DNA from: Argentina anserina
Taxonomy: Eukaryota > Streptophyta > Magnoliopsida > Rosales > Rosaceae
Length of the DNA: 64,000 nt
Assembly (NCBI RefSeq): GCF_933775445.1
Contig: NC_065872.1
Span: forward strand, 1,984,001-2,048,000
Reading direction: 5' to 3'
Part shown: positions 25,790-37,900 of the stretch, piece after piece
Layout: every line of letters starts with the position of its first letter
Position numbering within the stretch: position 1 is the first letter of the stretch
Program-made: the position numbers and the translations under genes
The notes under the pieces: model-generated
What the model was told of the DNA's origin: nothing
The model's database searches: none
What the model saw: only the letters and a program-made list of their open reading frames with translations

Positions 25790-26499
25790 TAGGGATGTCA
25801 CTTTCGAACCGAAAAACTGAAAACCGAGCCGAAGTCAAAAAAATGAACTGAATCGAAAAACTGGACTATTCATAAAACGATGTCGTTTTACGTTTATCAT
25901 ACCAAATATTTAATTTGATTAATGTGATTTTAGATTTTATATCGTATATAATTATATGTGTTCTTTTTTGTAGTGTTATATATGTATGTATAATCTATGT
26001 ATATATATGTATGTTTCAAATAAGTTTGCTAAAACAAACATATATATATAATTATATATATATAAGCATATGTGTAATTACTAAATCCGCCTCAATATAA
26101 TATAAGAATATATGTTTAAAAAATATATATAAGACTATATATGCATCTATAAATTTTCAAGATGTCGTGTAAATAAAAAATTTAGAGTAGTATGTTGCCT
26201 ACAAATTTAAATTTAAACCCTCATTTTTTCCGTAGTATTGTAGTTACATATTTATATTTACAATTTTTTCAAATAAGTAAAAAACAAAAAGGGGGAACCC
26301 CAAAACATTCAATATGCCAATTTTAATTTAATTCAAACAGACATTTTCAATTTTTTTAAAAAAACCAAACCAAACAATTCAATTTTCGGTTGTACATGTT
26401 AAAAAACCGTGAATCGAAATGAACCGAACCTATGTTTAAATTCAGTTTAGTTCCTGGTTCATATCTAAAACCAAACCGAATGGACCGAAGTCCGACCTA
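25790..26499. mobile_element. Second hAT-like non-autonomous element (about 710 bp)
   Basis: The left end starts TAGGGATGTCACTTTCGAACCG and the right end ends GAAGTCCGACCTA, whose complement is TAGGTCGGACTTC. Both ends are followed inward by AACCGAA/TTCGGTT-rich subterminal sequence, a composition common in plant hAT derivatives. Flanking octamers GTTTTTAG (25782-25789) and GTTTATTG (26500-26507) match at 6 of 8 positions, consistent with an aged 8-bp duplication. The interior is extremely AT-rich (TATATA runs near 25980-26130) with no transposase. Confidence 0.6.
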
Positions 26500-28771
26500 G
26501 TTTATTGAAATGTTTAATGATTAGCTATGTTTTTCCTACGTCGTTGTGGAGAGCCTTACGATCCAAATAGTCTATCATGTTTAGTATACACAATGTACAA
26601 TTGGCATATGGAACTACTGTATAGGATGTGTCATGAAATTGGTAGTTTTTAGTGGATAATCTCCTTAATTGGATTACTCCTCAAACTATCAACTAACTAT
26701 AGAATAAAATGTCAGTTCTTACGAAGGTTGAACGGTCCTATGGTCTTGGGTCAGATACAAGGGTGGTCAGTTGACAATTTTGATTCTATCTCCTAACTAT
26801 GGAGAAGCGAACTTCAATCACAAAAAATTAACTACACTACTTATTACCCCAAACATTTATGTTTGGCTCATTCTACTCGTTATGAATAAAATTTGTCATA
26901 CAAATCACTTGATGACTTGATCACCAATCATTCAACACAAATAATTCACAGTCATATCTCTTAATATATGAACATAAACTTGATTTTTATAATACGGGGT
27001 GTCAAAATATTAACTAGAGTATAGATTTCAAGCTAGATTAGACACCATGTGACAATAAATTAGTAGTGTTATAATGGATAAATATAGCTTGAGCTGTGAA
27101 CTCCACCTCCAGCTACTAGATAGCTAAAGTTGAGTATTCATTAGCACATGCAATTCCCAACTTCATATATACTACATGACTGCCGTAACCGATTTGGGGT
27201 TAATACTTATTTGATCATTTCATACAAATAATTAATATATGTTTTTCAAGTCTCATCTATGTTGCATTTAGGTGCCATTATTCTTAGGATGATTCCATCC
27301 TACTTATTTCTTCCGTAGCTAGCAGAAATGATATGTATTTTTTTTCTTTTAAATATGCAATATGAGATATTTGAGGCAATTAAAATGATTATACTGGTGT
27401 CTTTACATATGCAACAATTACTTATAGTGAGATAATCAAGATCCTAATTAAAAAGTACAAGTATGGCAAGGTGCGACTCTAATGCCCCCTCGCAGCACGA
27501 CAAATTTGACATGAATTTTTTCATCCACTTAAATAATTGTAGGATTCATGATGGATACTATCCTCTAAATTTATATGCTGATTATTCGTGAAGTCATATG
27601 TAATGATTTCATTTTTCACCTTTATGATTTAGAGTCATAACTTCAATCGTGATTTTGAGATACAGACTAAACCCCCTCTGCTTTCTTACAAGCCTATTTG
27701 GAAAATGTGTTACTTTCACGGTGACTCACTTGATGGTACCATGCATTTCCATGCCATCTTACGGTGATCGATAAGCATGAATCCTTATGTAATTTTCTCT
27801 CAATATAATCAGTAACTAAATTGTTAAATTTCTAAGTTAATGAAAACATTAACTAAATTGCTAATTTTAGGACAAGTCAATCTTTATCTCTATCAAATTA
27901 ATGGCACATATCTTGAGAATGATTCACAAGTTTTATATGCTTGTTATAACCACTATATATCTATTTTTTCCAAAATCTCTGCGGAAAATAATGTTAATCA
28001 TTTATAAGATGTTATCTTTCTCACAGGCAAACAATGCTGATCATTTACAAAACAATGCCTATGAGCCTTTTTACTTTGGTGCACAAGCAAAAGCGCTATG
28101 AATATAGGAAATGTGTAAATGACCCCTCATATACAAATACTCGATTTATATTGATATTAATTATCATATATTCCCAAAATTAGGAACAAGGATGATCGTT
28201 TTCGTAATAAATTTTTTGTTATGGTCATTGGTCAAACTGATTTTTTATTAGTGTCTTGGTTTGAAGACAATAACATAAGATATACCAGTGGGCAAATATT
28301 ATGTCATTTTCAAAAACGTTACGTTACAAGCTCCTTGCAAACTTTTTTCCAACTATATACCCATTCTTGCTATACAATTTCGGCACCGATTGTCATTTTA
28401 ATACAGTTTTATTATGTAGAAAATAAAAAATAAAAGTAATTCTGCGGGCATGATTTATTTTGTGAGAAAATTCACAACGAACTTTTCGCATAAATGAGTT
28501 TTAAGAAGAAAATTCACAGCGCACTTTCTATATAAACAGATTTTCTACTTTCCGTAGAAAAATCAGCTCCCAGCTCCACGCTACTATACCGATTTCCCAA
28601 ATTACCCTACCTATTAGTTCGACACGCAACAACATCGTCCGTAACACAACCGGAAAGTGCCACCCTCTTTTGTAATTTCGCACAGCGTGTATAAAGCAAA
28701 GGTCAGGGCTCCGGGTAAACAAACCAGCTCTGCAGCTCATCGCAACAGCGAAGCCAAACGGAAAACAAACC
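26500..28771. other. AT-rich intergenic DNA without recognised genes
   Basis: No frame here has recognisable family content. The open frames at 27901-28101 and 28221-28433 are short, AT-driven and lack homology I can name. The last 200 bp or so (28560-28771) is the likely promoter and leader of the RanBP2 zinc-finger gene. Confidence 0.55.
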
Positions 28772-31700
28772 ATGGGCTCGAGAAACGAGGACCAAAGCCC
28801 ACCGCACCATCAGCCTCTTCTCAGCAGCCTCGTCGTCCGCCCCTCCACCAGCGACGGCGACGTCGCTCACGAGCGTCCTCCGCCTCAGTACGCTCGTCCC
28901 GATCGTTACGCCGATAGCCCCGGTTCGTGTCTCTGATTCTTAATTCTTCTATGTTGATTTGGTTTAGTATATATAATAGAGAGCGTGTTATTCATACTCA
29001 TGCTGCGTTTGGATTTCTGTGTTGAGCTATTCGAAATGATTAGGTTTTTGGAAAATTTGTGATTAGTTTTAATAGCACTAGATCTGTATTATGAAGTTTT
29101 TGATAATTTGATGTATGCATGAGGTTGACTTTGAACCATTTTAAAATCATATGTTGGAACTTGTTAGGGCATTGAGTTTTTGGTATGTTGCTTAATCAGG
29201 ATAATTAAGGATGAAAGATTGGGTGTTGAGAACCTGTTGCCTGTTTGTCGAAACGTGTGGGTCTATGACCACTTATGCAGTGTAAAACTGTGAATAAATT
29301 ATGCTGTTGTGTCTTACAGCTCCGAATGTTGCCTGCAAGAACATGAATCTTGAGGGAAGGCACGTTGATGTGAGTGCAATCGCGGATCATGGTTTTGGGG
29401 GATTATAGTTTTCGTATTCTGGGTGTTTTTTTTTTTCGGGAGACATCAGTACATGTCTGCAATTGTGGGTTGCTGCATCGTTGAAAATAGGCGTCGGGGC
29501 CTCATTTTGTTGTGTGTGGTTGCGGTGTTTCGGGGTCTCAAATTTCATCAGTATATGGGGTTGATGATTATAGTGTCTGGCTCGTATCCAGTAAGAGTTT
29601 TATTTGCTGCCTGTCAAGATTGGAAGTTAGAGAGGGACATATGTTTAATGTTGGTTCATTCAAATCAAACCAACAGTAAGGCTGGTCTACTTGGGGATGC
29701 TACTGGAAGATGAAAATTTGGGTCAACTGCAAGGTGATGGTGAAGTGGTCCTGAGATTTCCTCAGGTTTGGATGTGCGTGGCAATAGGATGTTGTTTGGT
29801 GGTTGGAATAATGTTTGTATGGGTCTCATTTTTCATATTTGTATTCTTCTATTCTGATAGGCAAGTTGGATATGTAGAGTAACTAGGATGAACTATGGTA
29901 ATCTGCAGTGTTAAATTAGGTGTAGACTCGGTCACCTTGGGGAGTATGTCAGCTAGGTTGTGCAAAGTTCTAGGTGTTTTTTGCTATACTAATAATATGC
30001 AAAGGGTGCTGATTGATAAAAGGCTGCAGAAACCTAAAAACTTGTGGATCTAACTTCTTTAGAATTCATTTCCTAAGTTCTACAAAGTATAGTGACACTG
30101 GCAACATAGTAACAGGGAGTTACTTATTTCGAATGGTCACCCTGGGAGTTGCATCTACTGGTCAGAATGGTTTTGCATTATAGTTCCTAGGGGAAGATTG
30201 ACAAAAGAGCTTATCTGGGGTTCATAGTTGAATTTCATATAAATAGTTTTTTTTTTTTAAAAGAGCCAAGATGGTCCATTATACAAACATTCAAATTGGA
30301 AGTTGGTGTGGCGGTTGAAGCTCTGTGGTGTTCTTTTTTAGCAGTTCATTTGCAGTGGGCATGTAATATTGGTTTCACTGCTACTTCTTGTTGGCAAATT
30401 TCAACTGAGGGTCTTGGGGAGATTTCGCTTGCGGATAATGGTACTTTGTGCTGAGTATCAATTAGGTGCACATGTATCTTCCAATTGTAGGCTGAAGTTA
30501 TGGTTGAAGCTTTCCCTCCTTGTGACCGCGAATGGTCCATAAAGATGTGGCTGCTCCGAATCTGGGTTTTCCAACTCTGTAGGTTTTATAGGTATTGGAT
30601 ATGGCTTGTAGTGGCTCATATGGTAGATTGGGTTTGGTTTTAAAAAAAATATATGAATTCTCTGTCATTGTATCGTCTCAATGGTGCCTTCTGCCTTGTG
30701 TGCCGTGGACTGTGAGGTTGGCTTGCTTATTGCTGTATGTTAATGGTAATATACGCCAGTTGTTTGGGACAAAGGATTTGAACTTCTTACTGTCTTCCAC
30801 ACTTATACTATGTTTGTTTTACCTACCTACAATGAAGAGATGCCCTGAATGATGGTAACAGTCGTTGCAACTCCAAATCCCTTTGACTACTACAAGTTTT
30901 TTATACTCATTATGTTTCTTTGTAATTCATTTTGGTGGTTCTCATCTTTGCATTGTGCTACATTATTCCAGGATATAAAATACGTGGTGGCTCTGCTTCT
31001 CCTGTGTGTCGTAGGGATACAAATCATCATTACAGTTCTGAGTATGGTCGTTCAGGTGGACCACAACACAGTCGTGGGTTTGGCGGTGCACGGGATCCTG
31101 GTCGATTACGAGACAACTCACCTTATGCTCGAGGAGGAAGGGGTGCCGGCAGACCAACTGGTAGAGAACTAGATGGGCCACGGTGTGGTCTGGGGCCGTT
31201 TAGAGGTGAAGGAAGTAGAAACAATCCAAATGTGCGCCCACGGGAAGGAGACTGGTTTTGCTCTGATCCTTTGTGAGTTACTTACCCTTGTTTTTCTTTT
31301 TGTTCCTTTTCCTTCTCCGCTATCTTAAGAGGTTTTTCTGCCGTTGTCTTTCGCCAATGCTATATCATTGTATGAGATGGTTCTGAATCTTGTGATTCAG
31401 TGATTACCTGCCAACAAAAATAGGCACATATAGGGACTTCACAGAAAACTGTCGCACGTTTTGAAGAGTTATATTTATGCATCTAAGCTCCCTAATTGAA
31501 TACTGTTCCTTACATTAATAGGATTTCTGGTGACCATTATCACAATGAGCAAATGATTTTGTATTTAGTAGCTACTGTGTAAGCTTCAGCTTCTTGTTAA
31601 CCCTTTAAGTTGTTGTTCTAAGAGTTTTGTTTTCTTATTCTGGCCACCTAAGTTTTAGTTTGTTTTTCCATGGAGTTAATGCATGTAATTAACCATGTGC

Positions 31701-32306
31701 AGATGTGGCAACTTGAATTTCGCAAGGCGGGACCACTGTAACAGCTGCAACAAGTTCCGGGATGGACCTAGGGGAACTCCTCGAAGGGGATATCCTGGCC
31801 CACCGCCTCCAAATTCTCCACCGAGACGTTTCCCTGGTCCTCCAATTGATCCTCCCCCTGGAAGGCCCTTGAATGGCTATAGGTCTCCTCCTCGTGGTTG
31901 GGCTAGAGAGGACCCCAGAGAGTTTGGTGCTGGGCTGCCACCTTCGAGGCATGAAGGCAGGTTTCCTGACCACCAAATGCGAAGAGATTGGTTGGATTAC
32001 TCAGACAACTACAGAGGAAGGACCAAGTTCGACAGGCCAATGCCTATGGATAGAGGTGATAGAGGTCGCAGGAGGGATAGTTTCTTTGAAAGGAAAGCAT
32101 TTGAAAGGCGACCACTGTCTCCCCCTTCACCACCACCAGCACTTCCTCCTTACCGTGGCCATTGGGCGCATGATGCTAGACAGAGAAGCCGTTCACCATT
32201 AAGGGGAGGCCTGCCTCCTAAAGACTATCACCGGCCTATGTACATGGATCGGGGAAGAGACGATCGGCGTGGAATGGGGCGAGACCGAATTGGAGGTGCA
32301 TATTAA
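28772..32306 (+). CDS. RanBP2-type zinc-finger RNA-binding protein, 3 exons, 351 aa
   Basis: Exons 28772-28922, 30972-31272 and 31703-32306 (1056 nt). ATG 28772 (MGSRNEDQSPPHHQP) is the only frame that joins in phase to exon 2. A single RanBP2 finger sits at residues 144-169 ([20 protein letters not shown], then NSCNKFR). The ligands would be Cys147, Cys152, Cys163 and Cys166, with the family's W and N residues present. Plant and animal fingers of this type bind single-stranded GGU-containing RNA. The finger is split by intron 2 just before its second cysteine. The flanks are low complexity: RGG/RG-rich residues about 55-130 and a Pro/Arg-rich tail with RSRSP and repeated DRG motifs, as in splicing-associated TAF15/FUS-like factors. 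A nuclear RNA-processing role is inferred. Intron 1 is about 2 kb. Confidence 0.88.
28923..30971 (+). other. Long first intron of the RanBP2 zinc-finger gene
   Basis: The GT donor follows the CCC-G at 28922 and the AG acceptor is at 30970-30971 (TTCCAG). Several open frames of 60-100 codons lie inside (29423-29713, 29691-29882, 30595-30852), but none resembles a family I know. A small nested or alternative exon cannot be excluded. Confidence 0.7.
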
Positions 32307-33236
32307 AAGGTGTGCCTGGAACACGTTTTGCAGTTGTAATTTCCTCTTCACCATGTCTGTAATTTTGTCTTCAGAATGTGAGGGAGGTTGAACTTAGGAT
32401 TTAGTATGCTGTTCAGTTTATTCACCGACTCTATTTACATGCTCTCATGTGACTCACGTTTTGCGGGCGGTGTTGTCGATATGGAGTATTCAGTACTACC
32501 TATTTGCTTTGTGTGTCAATATCGTACTTGTTCTTCTGGAAAGGATGCTTGGACATGTCATGAGTAGTCCTGACAGTTCATTCCTTGTATGCATTTCTGT
32601 TAACATAGCCATCTTGTGCCAAGTCAGGATCAGATTGCCCGGAAAAGCTTCAACATCGAACCCCATTGGTCCATGAAACAAAGGCCCCGGTTCGGCTCAT
32701 TAGTTACCATGTAGTTGAAGCTTGTGCTTTCGCTAAAATGGACTTCAACTCAGCAACTTCAATCTTCAAATCCTTGTCTTCCCTCATCAGCATCAGGATA
32801 AGGTCTGGTCCGGTTGGTATACACACGAATCTTCTTGCTGTTGTTTGAAAGAAGGTTGATAAGATTGAATTTAGATGTGAGCAAGGTACGAAAACCTTGG
32901 TCATGGTTTTGTTGTTACCTATATAATGAATTTACGATCACTTCTATCACATCGTGGGGGACGCTTCAAGGCAACATTCGAACAAGTTCACAGCCACATA
33001 AGTATGGTTGGCCTCACCACCGGAATATTCAACGTCAAAGTCCGATGCGGTGGGTCCTTTTTAGCGCTGAGTTATTTTGTACAGGCTAATTTATAAGAGG
33101 ACTAGCTCAATGTTATCAGCTAATTACAGTAAGTTCTTGAAGAAAAAATGCTGGGTAAAAAGATAACAATTCTATCCTTGTCATAGTCACCACAAAATGT
33201 GTTGCACTTGTTTGCTTTCTTCATAGCTCTTCTGCT
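32307..33236. other. 3' flank of the RanBP2 zinc-finger gene
   Basis: Likely 3' UTR immediately after the stop, then non-coding DNA. Short open frames on both strands (32449-32676, 32704-32904, 32814-33089) have no recognisable family. Confidence 0.45.
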
Positions 33237-33457
33237 TCTTCATATTTTTATACCACTTTACATAATAATAAGTGATCAAATTATGAGCTAAAACAAGTGT
33301 CAAATTATAAAAAGACAATCCATTTCACATCGCTTAATTGGTCTTCATATCTTTAAACCACTTTTTATAATAATATGTTGTCAAAATATGAGCCAAAACA
33401 AGTCAATGTGTCAAATTATAAAAAGACAATCCATTTCGCATGGCATAAAATTGTTGT
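33237..33457. repeat. Two-copy tandem repeat, period about 105 bp
   Basis: Copies start at 33237 and 33342, each with TCTTCATAT. They share ACCACTTT..ATAATAAT, ATGAG.TAAAACAAGT and the identical 31-bp stretch that begins GTGTCAAATTATAAAAAGAC. Copy 2 carries a short AATGTGTC-type insertion. This is a simple local duplication in intergenic DNA. Confidence 0.75.
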
Positions 33458-33714
33458 GAAATAATAGTACTCCATATCCATATCCGCACCATGGTTTACA
33501 TTTATAAGCATATGACGTAAGCCGAATAACAAAATTACGGCATGAGACAAGCTGTCACAAACATATTACTTGTAAAATGTAAACACAATGTTAGACCATA
33601 AGTTTGAACTTCATAAATGTATGCACATTTTTAAATAAGTAATCTAAAAGAACAATGTTTAAATGTAAAAATAATAATAATCATTGTGATTCACTAATGC
33701 AGTTAATCATCCGT

Positions 33715-34360
33715 TAAGGTGGCAAATGGGCCGAAAATCCCGAGTCCGGCATGAGCCGGTCCTGTTAAAAGTCGGCCCGAACCCGTTATTGTAATGAGCC
33801 GGGCCGTGCTGAGATATTTTATCCGACGGGCCCGGCCCAACCCGAGCCCGTTTTAAGCCTGACACGGCCCAAACACGATAAATTAATGGGCCGGCCTATT
33901 AAACACATAATTTTATATTATTTATAGAAATATCTAAACAATTATTAGACTTTAATATTAGAACTTTTAAATTAAAATGTCTTGATTATTTCATTATTTA
34001 ACTATAATATTTCACAAATATTATCAAAGTAGTGAAAAAAACGTCATTGTTTTGACATACATAACGTTTTAAAAATAAAATTATACAATATGTTGTAGTA
34101 TTTTATTTATTTTACTATTATAAATAAATATTTTAATTATATAATAATTTTTTTATTGTAATTGTGTCTGATAATACAAATGGACCGGACCAGGTCCGAT
34201 ATAGACATGAGTCATAGGTCGGGCCAAGCTTGATGTTTAAGAAAATAGGCTGGTCCGAACCCGACACGATAAATAAATAGGCCGGCCCGAACACAACACA
34301 AACATGATTTTAACCCGCATAAAATAGACTGAACCCTGTCCGGCCCGTTTCCCACCTCTA
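33715..34360. mobile_element. Third hAT-like element with GGCCCG-rich ends (about 646 bp)
   Basis: The left end is TAAGGTGGCAAATGGGCC; the right end, complemented, is TAGAGGTGGGAAACGGGCCGG, giving imperfect inverted termini of the GGTGGCAAA class. Subterminal regions carry multiple GGCCCG/CGGGCC words, while the centre (33900-34170) is AT-rich. No convincing target duplication was found and there is no transposase frame. It ends about 550 bp upstream of the TCX gene's ATG. Confidence 0.6.
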
Positions 34361-34500
34361 ATCGGCTTAATCCGATCGGTCATTCACCTAAAGTTTGGTA
34401 AGAAAAACATTCTCTCCCCGATTAGACACGAATATATCCGACGGTCAAAATCTACACTCGTCTATGAATCTCCACCGTCCAATATTCCCAAAATTGAAAT

Positions 34501-34906
34501 TCAAAAGCCTGGAAGAGAGAGGGAGGGGAGAGACGAGGAAGAAGAAGAAGAAGAAGAACACCAACTAAAAGAGGCGCCTTCGCTCCTTCTCTCTCTCTTC
34601 TCGAATCTTCCAAAGACTCTCTCTTTTCTCAACCCCACATTTCGCACCCTAGATTTTTCAACTCTCTGCTTCCGCAATTCGACGCCGTCTCCGGTTTCGG
34701 CCACTGGGCACCATCGAGCTCCGCCGCAGGGGGTTTTGAGCTCCGCAGCGGCGCAATTCCCCGGAAGGCGGAATTTGGAGGGATTGCGATTAGTCTCCGG
34801 ATCTGAATTCGTCGAATTCCGGCTGTAATCAGTGGATTTGAGTTTACAAAAAAAATTGGGGGCGAAATTTTGAAATTTTATTTTTTTAGTGAGGCTTTGG
34901 ATTTCC
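34501..34906 (+). promoter_or_regulatory. Pyrimidine- and purine-rich leader of the TCX-like gene
   Basis: The segment holds GA- and AAG-rich tracts (34511-34560), then CT-rich sequence (CTCTCTCTCTTCTC near 34590), as in many plant 5' leaders. An in-frame GTG precedes the ATG, but no upstream ATG is in frame with it. The 182-codon frame on the minus strand (34501-35049) is an artefact of this composition and of the repeats in exon 1. Confidence 0.45.
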
Positions 34907-37900
34907 ATGGGGGAAGGCGACGGGGCCGATTCGGCTCCGACTGAGCCGCAATCGGATGCGGTATCGGCCACTGCGACGACGTCAACTAGCGGCGACGTTC
35001 CGGCGAAGAAGCTTGCGAGGCAGCTCGATTTCACGGCGCTTGGCGCCACCGCGAGAAGTGTGGCGCTTCCGGAGGCGCAGAAGCCTCAGGTTCCGCCCGC
35101 GACTGTGTCGCAGAGTCAGCCGAGGCCGCAGGTGGCTGGAGTGCCGGTGCCACAGCCGCCGCAGAGCCAGCCGAGGCCGCAGGGGGCTGGGGTGCCGGTG
35201 CCACAGCCACAGCAAAGTCAGCTGAGGCCGCAGGGGGTGAGGATGCCGGTGCCGCAGCCACCGCATAGTCAGCCGAGGCCGCAGGTGGCTGGGGTGTCCA
35301 TGCCACAGCCACCTCAGAGTCAGCCGAGGCCGCAGGTGGTGGGGATGCCGGTACCGCCGCAGCAACCACCTGTACCTTCAGTTAGGCCAGTGTAAGTATC
35401 TAGCTTTTTGAATTTTGTTTGAAAAAGTTTGATGCTTGATGATTTTGTGGTATATTAATTGCTCAATATAGTTCGATTTAGTTGTTCAATTTGATTGAGA
35501 AGTGTGGATTTTCGGATTGTGAAGTGAGATGTGAGTTGAGCTCTAAAATTGGAGGGTGTTCTCAGAAATGGTGGATTGAGTATAGTCTGAGTGCTTGTGT
35601 ACTCTAAGGTCTAGTGAACAATGTTGAGATTGATTCTGGAGGGTGAAGTTTCTATATTGTTGGATATTTTTGAATTCTGTGATGGGTTTTTTTTTTGTTA
35701 TATACTTGCAGTGTTGAATTTCAGTTACTTTTACAACTCAATGAATGTGAGTATTTAATTTGCGTTACTGAAGTATTGCGTTTGATCTATATGTACTAAG
35801 GTGCATTTTTTGTGCTATCTGTTGCCAGAAACTACAATGTTTATTGGAGTTTTCTTTGTGATAATTTACTCAGAAATTCAGAAGTTCCTGACCTCTTTCT
35901 AAATAATTTCTATAATTTAAGTTGACATACTTCCTTAAGATTTGTGAGAATTAACTGATGTTATTGCTACACTTCCCCTCCATAGAAGAACTGCCTTACC
36001 ACTTGGCTTTTGGGTGATTGACTTTCTTTCCTTCATTGTTTAATTGCAACTCTTTGTTTGGTAAGTGAGTTGTTATTTGGGTATAGATGCCAAGTTTCTA
36101 TGATTGCTGATCCATCTGTGTACATTCGATGTTAAATTCTTGATGTACAAACAAGATTGAATTTTGTAATAGTTAATGTGCATATTGACACATCTGAAGA
36201 TGCCTATGTTGGTGTTGGAGTGAAAATTCTCATGTGCAAGTTAATTTACTGGTCTTATAACCACTGTTGTCTTCTTTCATAGGAAACCGGATTCTCCAAA
36301 AAGACCAAGACCGAACGTTGATGGTAAAGATGGCACTCCTAAGAAGCAAAAACAGTGCAATTGTAAACACTCTCGTTGTTTAAAGCTGTAAGTCCATAAC
36401 TTGTTTGCACTTTCCATTTTGCTACAGTGACTAATTTTCTTTCCCTGACCTTAAGACTAAAGAGTTGTTCATAATGTCCTTTGCTAATGAAACTTGCCAA
36501 CAAAAAGGTTTTGTTCATATTGATTCTGTGCATCGAAGAACTGTAGCACACACAATTAAACCCTGATATGAAGTTGACTCTCTTACTATCTGATGACCAG
36601 GTATTGTGAGTGTTTTGCATCTGGAATTTACTGTGATGGTTGCAACTGTGTAAACTGTTGCAACAATGTTGAAAATGAAGGTGCTAGGCGAGATGCAGTA
36701 GAAGCTACTTTGGAGCGCAATCCAAATGCATTTAGGCCAAAAATTGCAAGCAGCCCACATGGCCCACGGGATAGTCGGGTTTGTATACTTAGTCTTTGTG
36801 ACTTCTTTTTGCCACGAGCCACTTTGAAATTGAACTTCACCACCTGGCCATCTCTTTGGTTATGCTTATGATTTTGAGTCAACAAATTATGGTTTCACTT
36901 TTTAGCTATCGTGTTAGCTATTTATTTAACGTGTGCACAGTGGATTTTTACTTTTAGTATTATGCTTCTAGAATGAGAATACTTTTCTAACTTCATTTTT
37001 TTCACTTCGTCTCATCTGGAGTCTTGTCCTATAAGCTTAAAAGCAAGGATCTAGTGTGCTCAATAAAGTTCTACGACGTTTTTGTTTTCTTGGCTTGAAC
37101 ATGAGAGAACCCAACTTTTCTGGATTTTTGCTTTTAGTATTATGCTTCTAGAATAAGAATACTTTTCTAATTTCATTTTTTTCACTTCGTCTCATCTGGA
37201 GTCTTGTCCTATAAGCTTAAAAGCTAGGATCTAGTGTGCTCAATAAAGTTCTACGGCGTTTTTGTTTTCTTGGCTTGTACATGAGAGAACCCAAATTTTC
37301 TAGTGGGAAGCAGTTTGTGCTGCACACGCCTTTTTCTTTTTGAGGGATTATTTTACACTGTCTTATACCATTATAAAAATGAACCACTTCCTTTAGTCCT
37401 GTTATTGGATTGTATACCTTCCAGTTAATATATTTCTTATAATTTCTGCTCCGCATAGAACCTACTGGTCTCCTGTGCATAATACCATCTGACTGATAAG
37501 AAAATGGACTGATTTGGAAATGTGTAGGAGGAAGCAGGTGAGCTTGTGGTTTTGGCAAAACACAATAAAGGATGCCACTGCAAGAAATCAGGGTGCCTCA
37601 AGAAATATTGTGAATGCTTCCAAGCCAACATTCTCTGCTCTGAGAACTGTAAGTGCATAGACTGCAAAAACTTTGAAGGAAGTGCAGAGAGACAAGCTCT
37701 ATTTCATGGTGATCATAACAACAACATAGCATATCTTCAGCAGGCAGCAAATGCTGCCATTACTGATGCTATCGGATCCTCTGGATACATATCATCCCCA
37801 CCGATATCCAAGAAAAGAAAAGGTCAGGAAATCTTTTTTGGACAGACAGCCAAGGATCAGTCAGCTCATAGGATAGGACAGTATCCACAGGTAAATTTAT

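Noticed and set aside
26500..28700. Hidden LTR retrotransposon in the gene-poor stretch
   Set aside because: No long direct terminal repeats, primer-binding site or gag/pol sequence were seen.
34501..35049. 182-codon minus-strand frame with Ser-rich tail upstream of TCX
   Set aside because: It is read from the purine/pyrimidine-rich leader and overlaps the real exon 1 in antisense; the Ser runs come from AAG repeats.
34982..35369. Two long antisense frames (112 and 127 codons) opposite TCX exon 1
   Set aside because: They arise because the 51-bp repeat unit is a multiple of three and GC-rich, so several frames stay open. No splice context or family content supports them.
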